Positions 28,321-58,140 of a stretch of 64,000 nt of DNA are shown here, piece by piece. Source of the stretch: Flaccisagitta enflata. Its lineage: Eukaryota > Chaetognatha > Sagittoidea > Aphragmophora. Made by a program: the position numbers and the translations under genes. Under the pieces are notes generated by a model. That model was not told the origin of the DNA and did not search any database. It saw nothing but the letters and a program-made list of their open reading frames with translations. The first letter of the stretch is position 1. Every line of letters starts with the position of its first letter. The stretch covers positions 4,836,001 to 4,900,000 of the forward strand of contig OZ231128.1 of NCBI GenBank assembly GCA_965153355.1. Reading direction: 5' to 3'.

Positions 28321-28860
28321 ATAAGTCGCGTGCGAGACTTAATAATTACTTAATTACATAACCACGTTACTAAAATGACTTTCATTAAATTTAATTGATA
28401 TAAGATGACTTAAAATGATTTAGAATGACTTAAAATGACCTGAAATGACTTAAAATGACCTAAATTGACTTGAATTGACAAAAAATGTTTAAAATGACCC
28501 AGTGACTAGAATGACTTAAATTGGACTTAAATTGACTTAAAATGACTTAAAATGACTTAAAATGACTCTAAATGACTTTAAATGACTTAAATTGACCTAA
28601 AATGACTTAAATTGAACTTAACTGATTTAAATTGACCTAAAATCACTAAAATGCTGAAAACTATTAGAATAACTCAAATAACTTTAATTGACCTAAACTG
28701 ACTTTAAATGACCCAAAATGACTTAAACTGATCTAATTTGACTTTAAAAATGACCCAATTGCACTTTAAATGAGTAAGTAGAATAAACAGTGATAAAAAA
28801 GTAAAGTGTGACCAACTGACCACCAACCGACCGACGGACAAGGTGCAGTCAGTGCAGTTA
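28321..28860 (+). repeat. degenerate 11-bp (TTAAAATGACT)n minisatellite inside a family A-like frame
   Basis: It follows aagtcgcgtgcgagact and is followed by gtaaagtgtgaccaactgac and an accgaccgacgg run, that is, family A landmarks with the interior replaced by the array. Confidence 0.65.
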
Positions 28861-29201
28861 ATGCGAAAAAATGGATTAAAAATGGTGATGTTTAGAAAGC
28901 TCTTCGAAAGATCTTTCATTTGAGTTGTGTCTATAATTCGTAGCTTAAATACTTAAGAAATTACAGTGATTTGTACAAAACTATTCCTTATCAGGCCTGC
29001 CCGTGTTTTGATGGAAGGAAATGAGAAAAAGATTTCAAATTTGAAAAAAATGATAGAATTTTTTGTTTGATTTCCACAAAATTTTAGATGGTAATCAGGG
29101 TGTATGTCCTCTTATACCAGTTCAATTTTCATGTTAATTGGATGATTCTTACTATGATTTTTATACTATTTTATTCCAGATCTCAATAAAACGATCAGAT
29201 A

Positions 29202-29769
29202 CAGGGTGATCAGTCTCAACTGGCAAAAACTATTAAGCCTTTACTCCTAAATGCAGTATCTCAGGTACCTGAACTCACTTGCCATATGAAGTACTATATT
29301 TGACATTTTTTGTATCCAAATTTCATGGGTCTGAGATGAATAGTCCACCCACAACATCAATTTGAAGTGTAACAAGTATTTACACTTGTAGTTGAATAAA
29401 TCTGGGTTTCATTTATCAAATCTTTAATTAATTGTCGTATTTCTGAATATATTCAACTGTTAATGTCAGATTGATTTGAAATCAAACATAATTTGAATAC
29501 TTTTCATTTGACACAAATATTACATTGATTGAAAGCATTTTAAAAAAAAATTTGTTTAATGACCAAAGATTTTTTTTAGCTTTATGTGTAACTAATTGTT
29601 TTACTTCAAATTGATGCTGAGGGCGAACTATGTATCTCAGGTTAATAAAATTTGGACACAAAAAATGTCAAACATAGTACTTTAAAGGGCAACTGATTCG
29701 ACGTCACTAAGATGACACATCTAAGCATAAAAGCTTAATAGTTTTTGCCATTTGAGATTGATCACCCTG
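29202..29769. mobile_element. 568-bp foldback MITE with TA target duplication
   Basis: It begins cagggtgatcagtctcaac and ends gagattgatcaccctg, flanked by TA. Inverted complementarity extends at least 150 bp on each side. Confidence 0.8.
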
Positions 29770-29932
29770 TAGTGATATTATTTGTTTTAAATGCATTTTT
29801 TTTCACTACTGTCTTGACAAAACCTTACCCATGATAGTCCAACTTATAGATTTTTCCAAGAGCTTCAAAACCATCATGAGTTTTATGTGTTTTTTGTTAA
29901 AACTTCATAATCAAAATAACTACAGTAGATGT

Positions 29933-30428
29933 CGTCTATACTTGGAAATACGGGGGCCCTCATATCCTAATTACCATTTAAGAGTAATGAACGAAACTGT
30001 GTGTGTATAATGCTTATGTCCTATAGGGTTGATGATGGGGTATGGCAGCTCTGTTTATAGAAAATTCTTTTGAATATACTAAATCAAATTCGCTTGGTCA
30101 AATCAGCTTCTGGAATTGGTCTAGTGGTTAACTCACTTGATTTCAGGTTTATCTTGATCAGTTTATTTAGTCAAAGGTTCCAGGTTTGAATCCCGGACTG
30201 GTTTTGCGCTTTAAGCAAATGGATGAGGCTGAAATTCTGCAAAAAAGTGATTGATCCTAAAATTTTATGCTTAAAGTTTTTTTCCTGGGGTAAGCCGAAG
30301 GGGGATGCCATACCCCATCGTCAACCCCTTAGGGTCTATACATTATATCAAAGAAATATCAGCCCACATTATACTGATGCTCAGGTTATGAGCTCCCCCG
30401 TATTTCCAAGTCTAGACGACATCTACTG
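29933..30428. mobile_element. CAGTAGATG-type inverted-repeat element with tRNA-like core
   Basis: The ends cagtagatgtcgtctatact and agtctagacgacatctactg are inverted. It is the same family as 2219-3373. A tRNA-like segment lies at its centre. Confidence 0.75.
30110..30205 (+). other. tRNA-like (SINE-type) segment
   Basis: The A-box-like word ttggtctagtggttaactca and B-box-like word ggtttgaatccc are about 60 bp apart. The middle does not fold as a tRNA. Confidence 0.5.
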
Positions 30429-30898
30429 TGCAAAAAACATGTTTTTATCTCATCAACCATCTGCTTTAGTGATGATTTTTAAATCTTTCTCATGATGAAA
30501 AGGTAAGAAATAATGGTCTGATTGGGATGAGATTTTAGGAGCTATTAGAGGAGGGTATATACTGCTACCATGTCAATTTTTATGAAAATCATTCCTGACA
30601 TGACGTCAGATCAGAAAGGAGTAGTAATGTTTGAATTGCTCCAATTTCTAAACCTTTTGAGCTAGAATTTCCAGATAGGACTCCAATGAAAGATCTTTCG
30701 AAGGGCTTTCTAAACATCACCAATAAGTTTAATTTTACTGTTAAGGTAAATAGATTCTGTTCTAAAAAAAATCCGCCATTTTTTTGTCCCCAAGGTTAGC
30801 AGTTTTTTTCACTTGATTTTCTCAAAATTCTCTTCTCTTGTATTCATAACCTATTTGGAATAAAGTCAAAGAATACCTTCAGATTTTTTAGACCTTCA

Positions 30899-31230
30899 GC
30901 AGAAATTGATTTTCCCTTTTTCTCATGAGTGGTTTGGGGAATTCGGCCTTTTTTGGGGGCTGAATGATGCTACGCATGAAATTGATAGCTCAGAAAGAGC
31001 TAATTTTTCTCCTTCAGATGGCGCAAAGCAGAATTCTATGGGGTCAATAGTACTTTTGGCTTTTTGAGACCTACAGCGAAAATTGATTTTCCCTTTTTCT
31101 CATGAGTGGTTTGAAAAAGTTGGCCCTTTTTGGGAGCCAATTGATGCTACACATGAAATTAATAGCTCAGGAAGAGATAATTTTTCTCTTTCAGATGGCG
31201 CCAAGCAGAATTCTGTGGGATCAACAGTTT
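30899..31230. repeat. direct duplication, 176-bp period
   Basis: ttgattttccctttttctca and about 150 following bases, through cagatggcgc and aagcagaattct, occur twice. Confidence 0.8.
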
Positions 31231-31496
31231 TTGAGTTATGATTTTTTTAAATCTTGTTTTATTTTTTTGCATAATTGCATTTTTTCCAAAAAATGAGATA
31301 TTGAGTTAGTGGAAGTCTTTTTGAACTTTAGAATGTCCCTGCTGGCATTAGTATCTTTATTTATTATTTAGGCAGAATGAATCGCAAAGTGAAGAGACAA
31401 TAAAATCCGCATCACAGATACGGTGCAGCCATGGAAATGCTCACAAAGTTGATACAACTCGTTTTTAGTGAGGTCCATAAACAAATCCAATGTCTG

Positions 31497-32140
<644 letters not shown>

Positions 32141-32141
<1 letters not shown>

Positions 32142-32754
32142 ACTGTGCTTCTGAAACAATTCTGAGTGAAAAGTCATATAACTCTGGGTTTTTCTGCATT
32201 TTTGAGCAGTATTGGGTGTAAGAGCATGTAACTAGCAAAAACAAAATCATTCCCTGAGCGCTTTTTGAGTAATCTTCAAAATCTGAAAAAAATAGACTTA
32301 ATTTCAATGCAGATTCTTCTGGGATGTGTTGACTAAATCTTTGATTCCATATCTTTAATCTATGCAAGATTCTGTTTCATTTGATAGGTCGCACTTTATA
32401 CTTTTGCAAAGAATTAAGATTTTCATTTTTGGAATCACCGTTACAAAAAAGTAACGGTGGCTCAAAATGTGAAAACCTGATTTTTATATAAAACCATATA
32501 GTGTGACCTATTAAATGAAAGGAAATTATGTTTAGATTAACAATATGGAATCAAAAAATGAGTCGATACAACTCTTTAGAATCTGCGTTACGATTGGTTT
32601 AATTTTTTTTTTATTCTGAAGATTACTCAAAAAGCGCTCGGGGAATGATTTCGTTTTTGCTAGTTACATGCTCCTACACCCCAATATTGCTCAAAAATGC
32701 AGAAAAACCCACAGTTATATGACTTTCCACTACGAATTGTTTTAAAAGCACAGT

Positions 32755-32755
<1 letters not shown>
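32141..32755. mobile_element. foldback element inserted in a CT microsatellite
   Basis: The ends cactgtgctt and aagcacagtg, with long inverted arms (caaaaagcgctcggggaatg against its copy on the left), are bounded by (CT)n on both sides. Confidence 0.75.
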
Positions 32756-32834
<79 letters not shown>

Positions 32835-32862
32835 CTCTCTTTCTCTCTCTCACTCTCTCAAC
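32756..32862. repeat. (CT)n microsatellite
   Basis: Continuation of the CT tract after the inserted element. Confidence 0.95.
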
Positions 32863-33633
32863 CCTGACAAACCTGACAACCCTGACAACCCTGACAACCC
32901 TGACAATAATAAATTAATAAATCGCAGATACTACGAACAGTTATATGGTAACCGCCCCACCCCTCACCATGACTACCATGATTATGTCAAACAGAAAATG
33001 ATGATAATCGAAGAGGAAACATTTGAAGACAGAGAAATTGACCAAGTTCCACCAAAAAAGCAATTGAGGAAATAATAAATAACAAGAAAAACAAAAAAGC
33101 AACCACTGACTGGGACAATGAGATCCTAAAAAGAGGGGTCGACTTTCTCATACCAGTGGTTACAGCATTCTGGAATGAAGGAATCCCAATATAAAAATGG
33201 AACGAGGGCATGATTACAAATGTATTTAAAGGGAAAGGGGACCAGGAGAAGATGGAAAACCAGAGAGGAATAACCGTCTCTTGCTCCATTTGGGACCATA
33301 GTTGAGGAGGTCCTTACAGGAGGACTGATGCAAAAAGTAAATTTCAGTCAGGTACAGGCGTGTGGACAAAAGGGCGGCAGAACCATCGACCACATATTTA
33401 TACTGAGGAGCCTGATATCCCTGGCACTCAAGAAAGATGAACCTCTTATGATTACCTTTTTTGACATAAAAAAGGCTTATGATAAAGCTGATAAGAGCGA
33501 CATGCTCTGCATAGTGAATGAACAGGGTTTTACTTTTAATGGAAAAGTCTGGAAACTTACTAAATGCCTCAATACAAATTCAACAGCCAAATTTAAGACT
33601 AAAGCAGGACTCACAGATGAAATTAAGAGGGAA

Positions 33634-34103
33634 TAGTCGCAAAAGCGTTAGATGGTTAGTGTACCCAGGCCCTTTAAGGTAGGCCATTTCAGGCCCTTTA
33701 AGGCCCTTTAGGGCAGCGTCTCCGAAGTGGCCGAGGACCTATGCTGCACGCATATGGGGAAATTTCTCCTTCTTCTGCTTCTCCTCCGACTCCGCACCCC
33801 CCCCACCCTCCAGTCTGGTCTTAGCCTGGAGGCCCATAATCCCAGCTCCAAATCCCAGTCTTGAGGCCCAAATCCCTAGAGACTGGAATTTGGGCCTTGG
33901 GGTTGGGATTTGGGCCTTGAGGGCGGGATTTGGGCCTCAAGACTGAGATTTGGGCCTCAAGGCTGGGATATGGGCCTCCAGGCTGAGATATGGGCCTGGA
34001 GGCTGGGGGGAGGGGGGGGTACGAAGAAGAAGGAGAAGAAGAAGAAGGAGAAAATTCACCATATGTGTGAAAGCATAGGTCATCGACCCCTTCGGGGCCG
34101 CTG
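33634..34103. mobile_element. family B foldback element nested in the retrotransposon
   Basis: It starts tagtcgcaaaagcgttagat. Its right arm is gcataggtcatcgacccctt with cggggccgctg. The central GGGCCTCAAGACTGAGATTT-type repeat is preserved. Confidence 0.8.
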
Positions 34104-34328
34104 AAAACAGAGTGGAAAACTAATGGTACCACTGTTCTCTAAAATGATGGACATAATTCCAGAAAGTATGCAAGAGGTTGAGACTCTAGGAGATGATGTT
34201 GCTAGTATAGCAAGTGGGTACACTCAACAGGAAAGAACTCTAGAAAAGATCAACAAGTTTGCCTTAAAGCATCAATTAGAATGAGGGAAGATAAGTGCAA
34301 AGTGATGGAAATTAGAAAGCAAAAAGAA

Positions 34329-34829
34329 TAGTCGCAAAAGCGTTAGATAGTCAGCGGTACCTGTGCCGGGCACGGCGCGCCCTGCTTAAGTGGGTAGTGG
34401 TTGAAGTTGAGGGGGGAGCAGGGCAGCGGCCCCAAAGAGGTCGATGACCTATGCTTTCACACATATGGGGAATTTTCTCCTCCTCCTCCTTCTTCTTCTG
34501 CACCCCTTCCCCCTCCCGCCAGCCTCCAGGACCATATCTCAGCCTGGAGGCCCTTATCCTAGCTTGGAGGCCCAAATCCCAGTCTTGAGGCCCAAATCCC
34601 TAGAGACTGGAATCTGGGCCTTGGGGTTTGGATTTGGGCCTTGAGGGTGGGATTTGGGCCTCAAGACTGGGATTTGGGCCTTGGCTGTGTGCGGATATGA
34701 GCCTCCAGGCTGAGATATGGGCCTGGAGGGGGGCGGGTACAAAGGGAGGAGAAAAAGGAGAAGGAGGAGGAAAAATTCCCCCATATGTGTGAAAGCATAG
34801 GTCATCGACCCCTTCGAGGCCGCTGCCCA
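34329..34829. mobile_element. second family B element nested in the retrotransposon
   Basis: It has the same start and arms (gcagcggccccaaagaggtc on the left, cgaccccttcgaggccgctg on the right). It lies only 225 bp from the previous copy. Confidence 0.8.
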
Positions 34830-35225
34830 AAAACGGACACAATGGAAACTAGGGAAAATTACTCTTCAAAACTGCCAAGAGTACAAATACCTTGGGGGAA
34901 ATAATATCGAGAGATGGGAAAAATATAAAGAATATAAAAGAAAGAATAGGAAAAGTAAGAACCGCAGTTAAAAATGCATTGGCCTATGCTCGTAGCCCAA
35001 TCATGCAGAGAATTGGGACAAGAGTATTATTTTGGCTTCATGATGCCAACGTAGTACCAATGCCTCTTTATGGCTCTGAAACATGGACTTTTGACGCTAA
35101 AGAAACAAGCTTGATTGAACGAAAAGACCTATGGTCACTGAAGAAATTGTTTGGTTTGCCTCCAACTACCCCAACACCAGCCATAAGATATGTCACAGGT
35201 ACACTATTTGTAGAAATCCATATAA

Positions 35226-35428
35226 ACAAGGCCGGATACACGGCTACCCAAGTCGTGTGCGGGTGGGCAGGGGCCATATTTGAGGCCACTCCATCATTTG
35301 GGCAGGAGCAGTAAGGCCAAAGACCGTAAAAGCCCAAAAAAAGTAAAGTGTGACGGACCAATGGACGGACGGACGGACGGACCGGCGGACCGACAAAGCG
35401 GGTAGTAGAGTCGCGTAGCACGCTACTA
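35226..35428 (+). mobile_element. family A element nested in the retrotransposon
   Basis: It begins aacaaggccggatacacggc and ends with gtcgcgtagcacgctac. Removing it restores a continuous reading of the interrupted protein across the junction (FVEIHI to KKQLIYLQ), so little or no target duplication was made. Confidence 0.8.
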
Positions 35429-36364
35429 AAAAGAAACAACTCATCTATCTCCAATACTTAACGCAACAAGATACCAGCCAATGGAAAAAAGACTCGTTGT
35501 TGACTCTAAGAGAAAACAATACTGGTTGGGCCATATATGTTGAGAATACATTGCAGCAATGGGGCCTCGAACAGCAATGGGAAGTCATAGGCTATGAGGC
35601 TATGCGGCTTTGGAGGCTATGAGCTAAGCTAATAGCCTCCAAATCCAGAGGTGAATGGACTAGAGAAGTTGACCAAGCAGCAGAAGAACAGAACAGGAGA
35701 AAACTTTATGATCTATCAAAAAAAAAAAACAACAACGAGGAATAACTGGGGTTAAAAAAAACAAACAATAGCCGATAAAACACAATGGGATGACTTAAAA
35801 CGAACCCCTTTACCAATCCTACAAAATCTTTCAAGCTTACAGACAAGGGCACTAATCATGGGAAGATATGGAATGCTTGACTGTAAAGCAAATTTCTCAA
35901 GGAGCTATGGGGGAAAGTTGTGTGTAGATTGTAATACCGATGATAATGAAGCACATAAAATCAATGAGTGTGTCAAGTACCAATCAGTAAATAGGTATGA
36001 CTGTACCAAAAAAATCGATTTTGAGAATATTTATTCCAATGAATTGAATAAAGTCATGACTGTTGTTGACTCTAACCTTGGCGTCATAAAAGATGGCGGA
36101 TTTTTAAAACCTATTTTAACCATCTTAAGATAAGAGAAACGAAGGAAAATTGGTGATGGTTGGAAAGCTCTTCAAAAGATCTTTCATTTGAGTGTGTCTG
36201 GACATAGTGGCTCAAACCGTTTAGAAATGACAGTGATTCAAAGAAAACCTCTATTTCTAGTCGCGTGCACGCGACTCTATACTCCGCTTTGTCGGTCCGT
36301 CCCTCTGTCCGTCCGTCCATCTGTCCGTCCGTCCCCTTTTTACTTTTTTCTATATATAGCCAGT

Positions 36365-37360
36365 TTTTAAATCATTTTTAGTCGTTTTTAGTCATTCTAA
36401 GTCATTCTAAACCATTTTAGGTCATTTTGAGTCATTCTGAGTCATTTTGAGCCATTTCAAAGTCATTTTGAGTCATATTGAGTCATTTTAAGTCATTTTG
36501 AGTCATTCTGAGCTATTTTTGCGGTTTTTTTCTGTCTCATTTTCAGTCATTTTGAGTCATTCTGAGCTATTTTAAGTCATTTTGAATCATTTTGAGTCAT
36601 GATGAGTCATTCTATGCCATTCAGAGTCATTTTGAGTCATTTTGCATTTTTGAGCTGTCTCATTTTTAGTCATTTTTAGTCATTTTGAATCACTTTGAGT
36701 CATTGAAAGTCCTTTTTGATAGTTTAAAGTCATTTTAAACCATCTTAGGTTAGTTTGAGTCGTTCTGAGCCATTCTGAGCCATTTTTTCATTTTTGTACT
36801 ACGTCCAATCTTTAGTCATTTTGAGTTATTTTAAAACAATTTAAGTCATTTTGAGTTATTCTGAGTCATTCTGAGTCATTTTGAGCCATATTCACATTTT
36901 TGTATTACATGTAAGCCTTTTCATTTTTGTATCACATTTATGCCATTGAATATCATTAAAAGTCATATTAAGTTATTTTGTTATATTTTGACATTTTGAG
37001 CCAGTTTGACTCACTTTGTTATATTTTTACTTTTGCAATAAATGTCATTAAAAGTCATTTTAAATCATTTTGAGTCACCTTAAGACATTTCAAATTATTT
37101 TAAGTCATTATGAGTCATTTTGAGTTATTTTGAGTCATTTTGAGTCACTATGAACCATTTTTTTATTTTTGCACTATACATTATTTTAAGTCATTCTGAG
37201 TAATTATATAATGTTTAAGTCATTTTGAGCCACCTAAGTCATTTTCTATCTGTGTATTTTTTGTCATTCTAAGTGATTTTAGGTAATTTTATTATCTATA
37301 AAGTCAGTTTTGATCATCTTTAGTCATTTTAAGTCATCTTTAGTCATTTTTAAGCATTTT
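36365..37360. repeat. degenerate 11-bp (AGTCATTTTGA)n minisatellite
   Basis: Nearly 1 kb of imperfect agtcattttga/agtcattctga units. Confidence 0.85.
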
Positions 37361-37369
37361 TAAGCCTTG

Positions 37370-37690
37370 ATTTAAAACTGGTGGGATTTAAGGCTTGAAT
37401 TGAAACTGGTGGGATTCAAGGCTTGAATTGAAACTGGTGGGTTTCAGGGCTGGAACTGGAAACTTGTGGGATTCAAGGCTTGAATTGAAACTGGTGGGTT
37501 TCAACTTTCAAGGCTTGAATTGGAACTGGTGGGTTTCAAGGTTTGAATTAAAACTGGTTGGTTTTAGGGCTGAAACTGAAACTAGTGGGTTTCATGGCTG
37601 CAATTGAAACTGGTGGGATTCATGACTTGAATTGGAACAGGTTTGTTTCAAGGTTTGAATTTGAACTGATGGGTTTCAAGGCTGGAAATG
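37370..37690. repeat. 24-27-bp minisatellite
   Basis: Tandem copies of ggcttgaattgaaactggtg with ggattcaa or ggtttcaa. Confidence 0.85.
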
Positions 37691-38249
37691 ATAGAAATAA
37701 TGATATTAAGCACGCGACTTATAGGTGTTGGCCTTGTTTTACCGTTACTGTGTGTCATTAAAAAACATTTGTTAATCATTTCATTATTACCAAAATGATA
37801 GGAGATTTTGTCCAATTGCCTACAAATTTTCAGTGATGTCTAAATTGTGTGTCCACTGATACCAGTTCAGTTTTTGTGAGAATCGGAAATTTATTACTAT
37901 GGTTTTAGCATATTTTGTTACTAACCCTCATCTAAATTCTTCAAAAATGATGCAATTTCAAAAGAAAACTTGTTTATTTCTGAATTATTTGAGCTTATAC
38001 CCAGTTCACTTCTTTGGAAGAGGGCCCTAAATATAGATTTTGAAAGCACTCTAAAACTGTCATAGATTTTTCACAATTTTAACCATATATTCATGAACAA
38101 AACGCTCAATAAAATCCAATCACTGATTCTTTCAAACCACAGTTTTGCAGATAAACGTTAAAATCTTTCGCATGGTGAAAATGATGGTAAAAGTTGTCCG
38201 ATTTGGATGAAATTTTAGGAGCTGTTAAAGGAAGGTATGCTGTACCACC

Positions 38250-39430
38250 TTAGTTTGAGTCATTCTGAGTCATTCTGAGCCATTTAAGGTCATCTTGAGT
38301 CATATTGTGTCATTTTTAGTCATTTTGAGTCATTCTGAGCCATTTTTGCAGTTTTTTCTGTCTCACTTTCAGTCATTTTGAGTCATTCTGAGCTATTTTA
38401 AGTCATTTTGAATAATTTTGAGTCCTGATGAGTCATTCTAAGCCATTCAGAGTCATTTTGAGTCATTTTGCATTTTTGAGCTGTCTCATTTTTAGTCATT
38501 TTGAGTCATTTTGAATCACTTTGAGTCATTGTAAGTCCTTTTTGATAGTTTAAAGTCATTTTAAACCATCTTAGATTAGTTTGAGTTGTTATGAGCCATT
38601 CTGAGCCATTTTTTTCATTTTTGTACTACGTCCAATCTTTAGTCATTTTGAGTCATTTTAAAACAATTTAAGTCATTTTGAGTTATTCTGAGTCATTCTG
38701 AGTCATTCTGAGCCATATTCACATTTTTGTATTACATGTAAGCCATTGAATGTCATTAAAAGTCATATTAAGTTATTTTGTTATATTTTGACATTTTGAG
38801 CCAGTTTGACTCACTTTGTTATATTTTTACTTTTGCAATAAATGTCATTAAAAGTCATTTTAAATCATTTTGAGTCACCTTAAGACATTTCAAATCATTT
38901 TGAGTCATTATGAGTCATTTTGAAATATTTTGAGTCATTTTGAGTCACTATGAGCCATTTTTTTATTTTTGCACTACACATTATTTCAAGTCATTCTGAG
39001 TAATTATATAATGTTTAAGTCATATTGGGTCACTTAACATCATTTTTACTCGTACTCGGTTTGAATCATTTTGAGTCACTTTAAAGTCATTTTCTATTTG
39101 TGTATTTTTTGTCATTCTAAGTGATTTTAAGTAATTATAAGTTATATCTATAAAGTCAGTTTTGATCATCTTTAGTCATTTTAAGTCATCTTTAGTCATT
39201 TTTAAGCATTTTTAAGCCTTGATTAAAAACTGGTGGGATTTAAGGCTTGAATTGAAACTGGTGGGATTCAAGGCTTGAATTGAAACTGGTGGGTTTCAAC
39301 TTTCAAGGCTTGAATTGGAACTGGTGGGTTTCAAGGTTTGAATCAAAACTGGTGGGTTTTAGGGCTGAGGGCTGAAACTGAAACTAGTGGGTTTCATGGC
39401 TGGAATTGAAACTGGTGGGATTCATGACTA
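38250..39430. repeat. segmental duplication of 36400-37690
   Basis: The same order of variant units (tttttgatagtttaaagtca, then the ctacgtccaatctttag and gcaataaatgtcattaaaag markers, then the 24-27-bp array) is repeated about 1.8 kb downstream. Confidence 0.8.
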
Positions 39431-40208
39431 ATGATCGGCGAGTACCCTACATTATCCTTTGGTCGAATAGTAAATAGCTGTTACCCGCATTATCGATTGC
39501 TACTCATCGATGCGGTTACAATCGGTTATGGCTGCTGACCCTTCTCCTCTTCCTCTTCCTCCTTTTCCTCCTCTTACCTCTAAGTCGCCTGTAAACTTAG
39601 CTTTCATCTATGTCGATCTATTCATCAATCTATCTGTCTTTCTATCTGTCTTTGTATCTGTCTGTCTGTCTATCGGTCTCGGTCTGTCTAGTTGTCTCTC
39701 TCTCTCTCTCTCTCTCTCGACATTTGCATCCATCATATTTAATGATCACTTTCTTATTCTTTTTTTTAAAAAAAAGAACATATGAAAAAAGAATATATGC
39801 AGAAATGAATTAAATATAAATGAAAAACTAAAAAAAATGCATCATTTTTTTCCCTTCAAATATAATTGCTATTCTTGGATAACACTCCTTTCTTTTTTTA
39901 ACTTTTTTCTTTCTTTCTTTCTTGTATTACTGAGGCTCATACAGGTCCCACTGGTGCCAGGGCCTTTGGGTGATAGAGCCAAGCTATTGGTGACAGTGGG
40001 TCAATGAGCTATTTGTTGGCTCCGTCTTGAATACTAATCAATTGGCCAATGGGCAAGCGTAAGGGGGATTCTTGTAAAACAAGAAAAAAAAAATATTTTT
40101 TTTTTTCATTTTGCTATTTTCCATAAGTGCAGAGAAGAGAATGAGAGCCAGCGAAAGAGAGAGAAGAGAGAGAGAGAGGAGGGAGAGAGAGAGAGGGAGG
40201 AGAGGGGA

Positions 40209-40246
<38 letters not shown>

Positions 40247-40439
40247 CAGACAGACAAACACGTAAAAAAGAATGAATAAGATGATAAGAAAAATTCTCAT
40301 AGCTTAGATTCTGAGTAATGAGAAAAAGGATGAACAAAGGATAGACAATCTAGGTTGTGAGAATATATTCTGTCACTAGAAGAATCTGAATGATGAAGAT
40401 TTCCTTCTTGCCACTCAGATTCTGAGTAACCTGACCTAC
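39431..40439. other. non-coding tract with small microsatellites
   Basis: A CT/CTGT run lies at about 39625-39718 and (GA)n at 40150-40246. No exon was identified. Confidence 0.5.
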
Positions 40440-41182
<743 letters not shown>

Positions 41183-41183
41183 G

Positions 41184-56979
<15,796 letters not shown>

Positions 56980-56994
<15 letters not shown>

Positions 56995-57535
56995 TGACTG
57001 AGAAATGTCAATTGTAGTACTTGTATTTGGCACTGAAATGGCCAGATAATGACTGAGGAATGTCAATTGTTGTACTTGTGTTTGACCTTGAAATGGACAG
57101 ATAATGACTGAGAAATGTCAATTGTAGTACTTGTGTTTGACCTTGAAATAAACAGATAATGACTGAGAAATGTCAAGTGTAGTACTTGTGTTTGACCTTG
57201 AAATGGCCAGATAATGACTGAGAAATGTCAATTGTAGTACTTGTGTTTGACCTTGAAATGGACAGATAATGACTGAGAAATGTCAATTGTAGTACTTGTA
57301 TTTGGCCCTGAAATGGACAGATAATGACTGAGAAATGTCAATTGTAGTACTTGTATTTGACCCTGAAATGGCCAGATAATGACTGAGAAATGTCAATTGT
57401 AGTACTTGTATTTGACCGTGAAATGGCCAAATAATGACTGAGAAATGTCAATTGTTGTACTTGTATTTGACCCTGAAATGGCCAAATAATGACTGAGAAA
57501 TGTCAATTGTAGTACTTGCGTTTGTCCTTGCAATA
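56980..57535. repeat. 55-bp tandem array over the stop codon and 3' UTR
   Basis: About ten copies of ccagataatgactgagaaat with tgtcaattgtagtacttg (starts 56988, 57043, 57098 and onward). The first includes the last codons and stop. Confidence 0.9.
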
Positions 57536-58134
57536 GGATTTGATACATATTTGTCCCTTAAAGGGACCTTTTTTTTATTTTGGCCAGCCCGCTGGTAGTC
57601 AACCACCAGGTTGGGAAATAACAGCCTCTTGGTGACGATTAGCAAATCATTTCATTACAAACTGGTTCGAGATGATATTCCTAAGCAAAACAAGATCATG
57701 AGCTGTAGTATTTGTTGAAATGAAATGATCTCATCCCATGAATACGATTCCAAATCCCATGATTAAGATTCCTAATCATTGATGTGCTTCACTTTTCCTT
57801 CGTAAATTATTATGGGAAGAAAAAACAATGAATAATGAACAAATTCTGGTCTTGTTTTTTTCCATGATGTGTTGATTTGAGATACATACATTGGTCATTT
57901 TATTTAAAAACCTGTACATTCAAAATTTGTAAATGTGTTATATTTTCTCCATTTGTCTGTCCATCCCCTTTCTGTCCGAAGTATCTTATTAACAAATATA
58001 CATTAAACCTTCTGCTGTTGTAAATCCTCTCAAAGTTTTTTCCTTCTCCAAGGTCAATCAAGTTGTGTACAAATTTGCGTTGTAATTTCCTTGCGTTTCT
58101 ATCAAAATATTGTTCGCTTTCAGCAGATTCAAAG

Positions 58135-58140
58135 AATAAA
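58135..58140 (+). promoter_or_regulatory. possible polyadenylation signal
   Basis: An AATAAA hexamer about 1.1 kb after the DPP-like stop; the real cleavage site is unknown. Confidence 0.25.

Larger units (their letters stand above)
28884..30730. mobile_element. large inverted-repeat element hosting two smaller ones
   Basis: Inverted arms gctcttcgaaagatctttca (about 28899) and tgaaagatctttcgaagggc (about 30687) lie 1.8 kb apart. Between them sit the elements at 29202-29769 and 29933-30428. A half copy is at about 36142-36250. Confidence 0.55.
32866..36095 (+). pseudogene. non-LTR retrotransposon, decayed and interrupted
   Basis: In broken frames: 32925-33630 has KMENQRGITVSCSIW, GGRTIDHIFILRSL and ITFFDIKKAYDKADKSDM, the reverse transcriptase N-terminal motifs of LINE-type elements. 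34870-35225 has YKYLGEIISRDGKNIKNIKE and PLYGSETWTFDA, typical of the region after the catalytic core. 35430-36090 has a C-terminal CVDCNTDDNEAHKINEC zinc-finger-like motif. Stops and shifts occur throughout, and part of the catalytic core is missing or decayed. Later insertions at 33634-34103, 34329-34829 and about 35226-35428 split it. No terminal repeats were seen. Confidence 0.8.
36257..37745 (-). mobile_element. expanded family A element filled with minisatellite
   Basis: The hairpin end gtcgcgtgcacgcgac with a ccgtccgtcc run is at the left. The opposite end gcacgcgactt, then ggtgttggccttgtttt, is at about 37711-37745. The interior is the 11-bp array and the 24-27-bp array listed separately. 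Confidence 0.65.
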
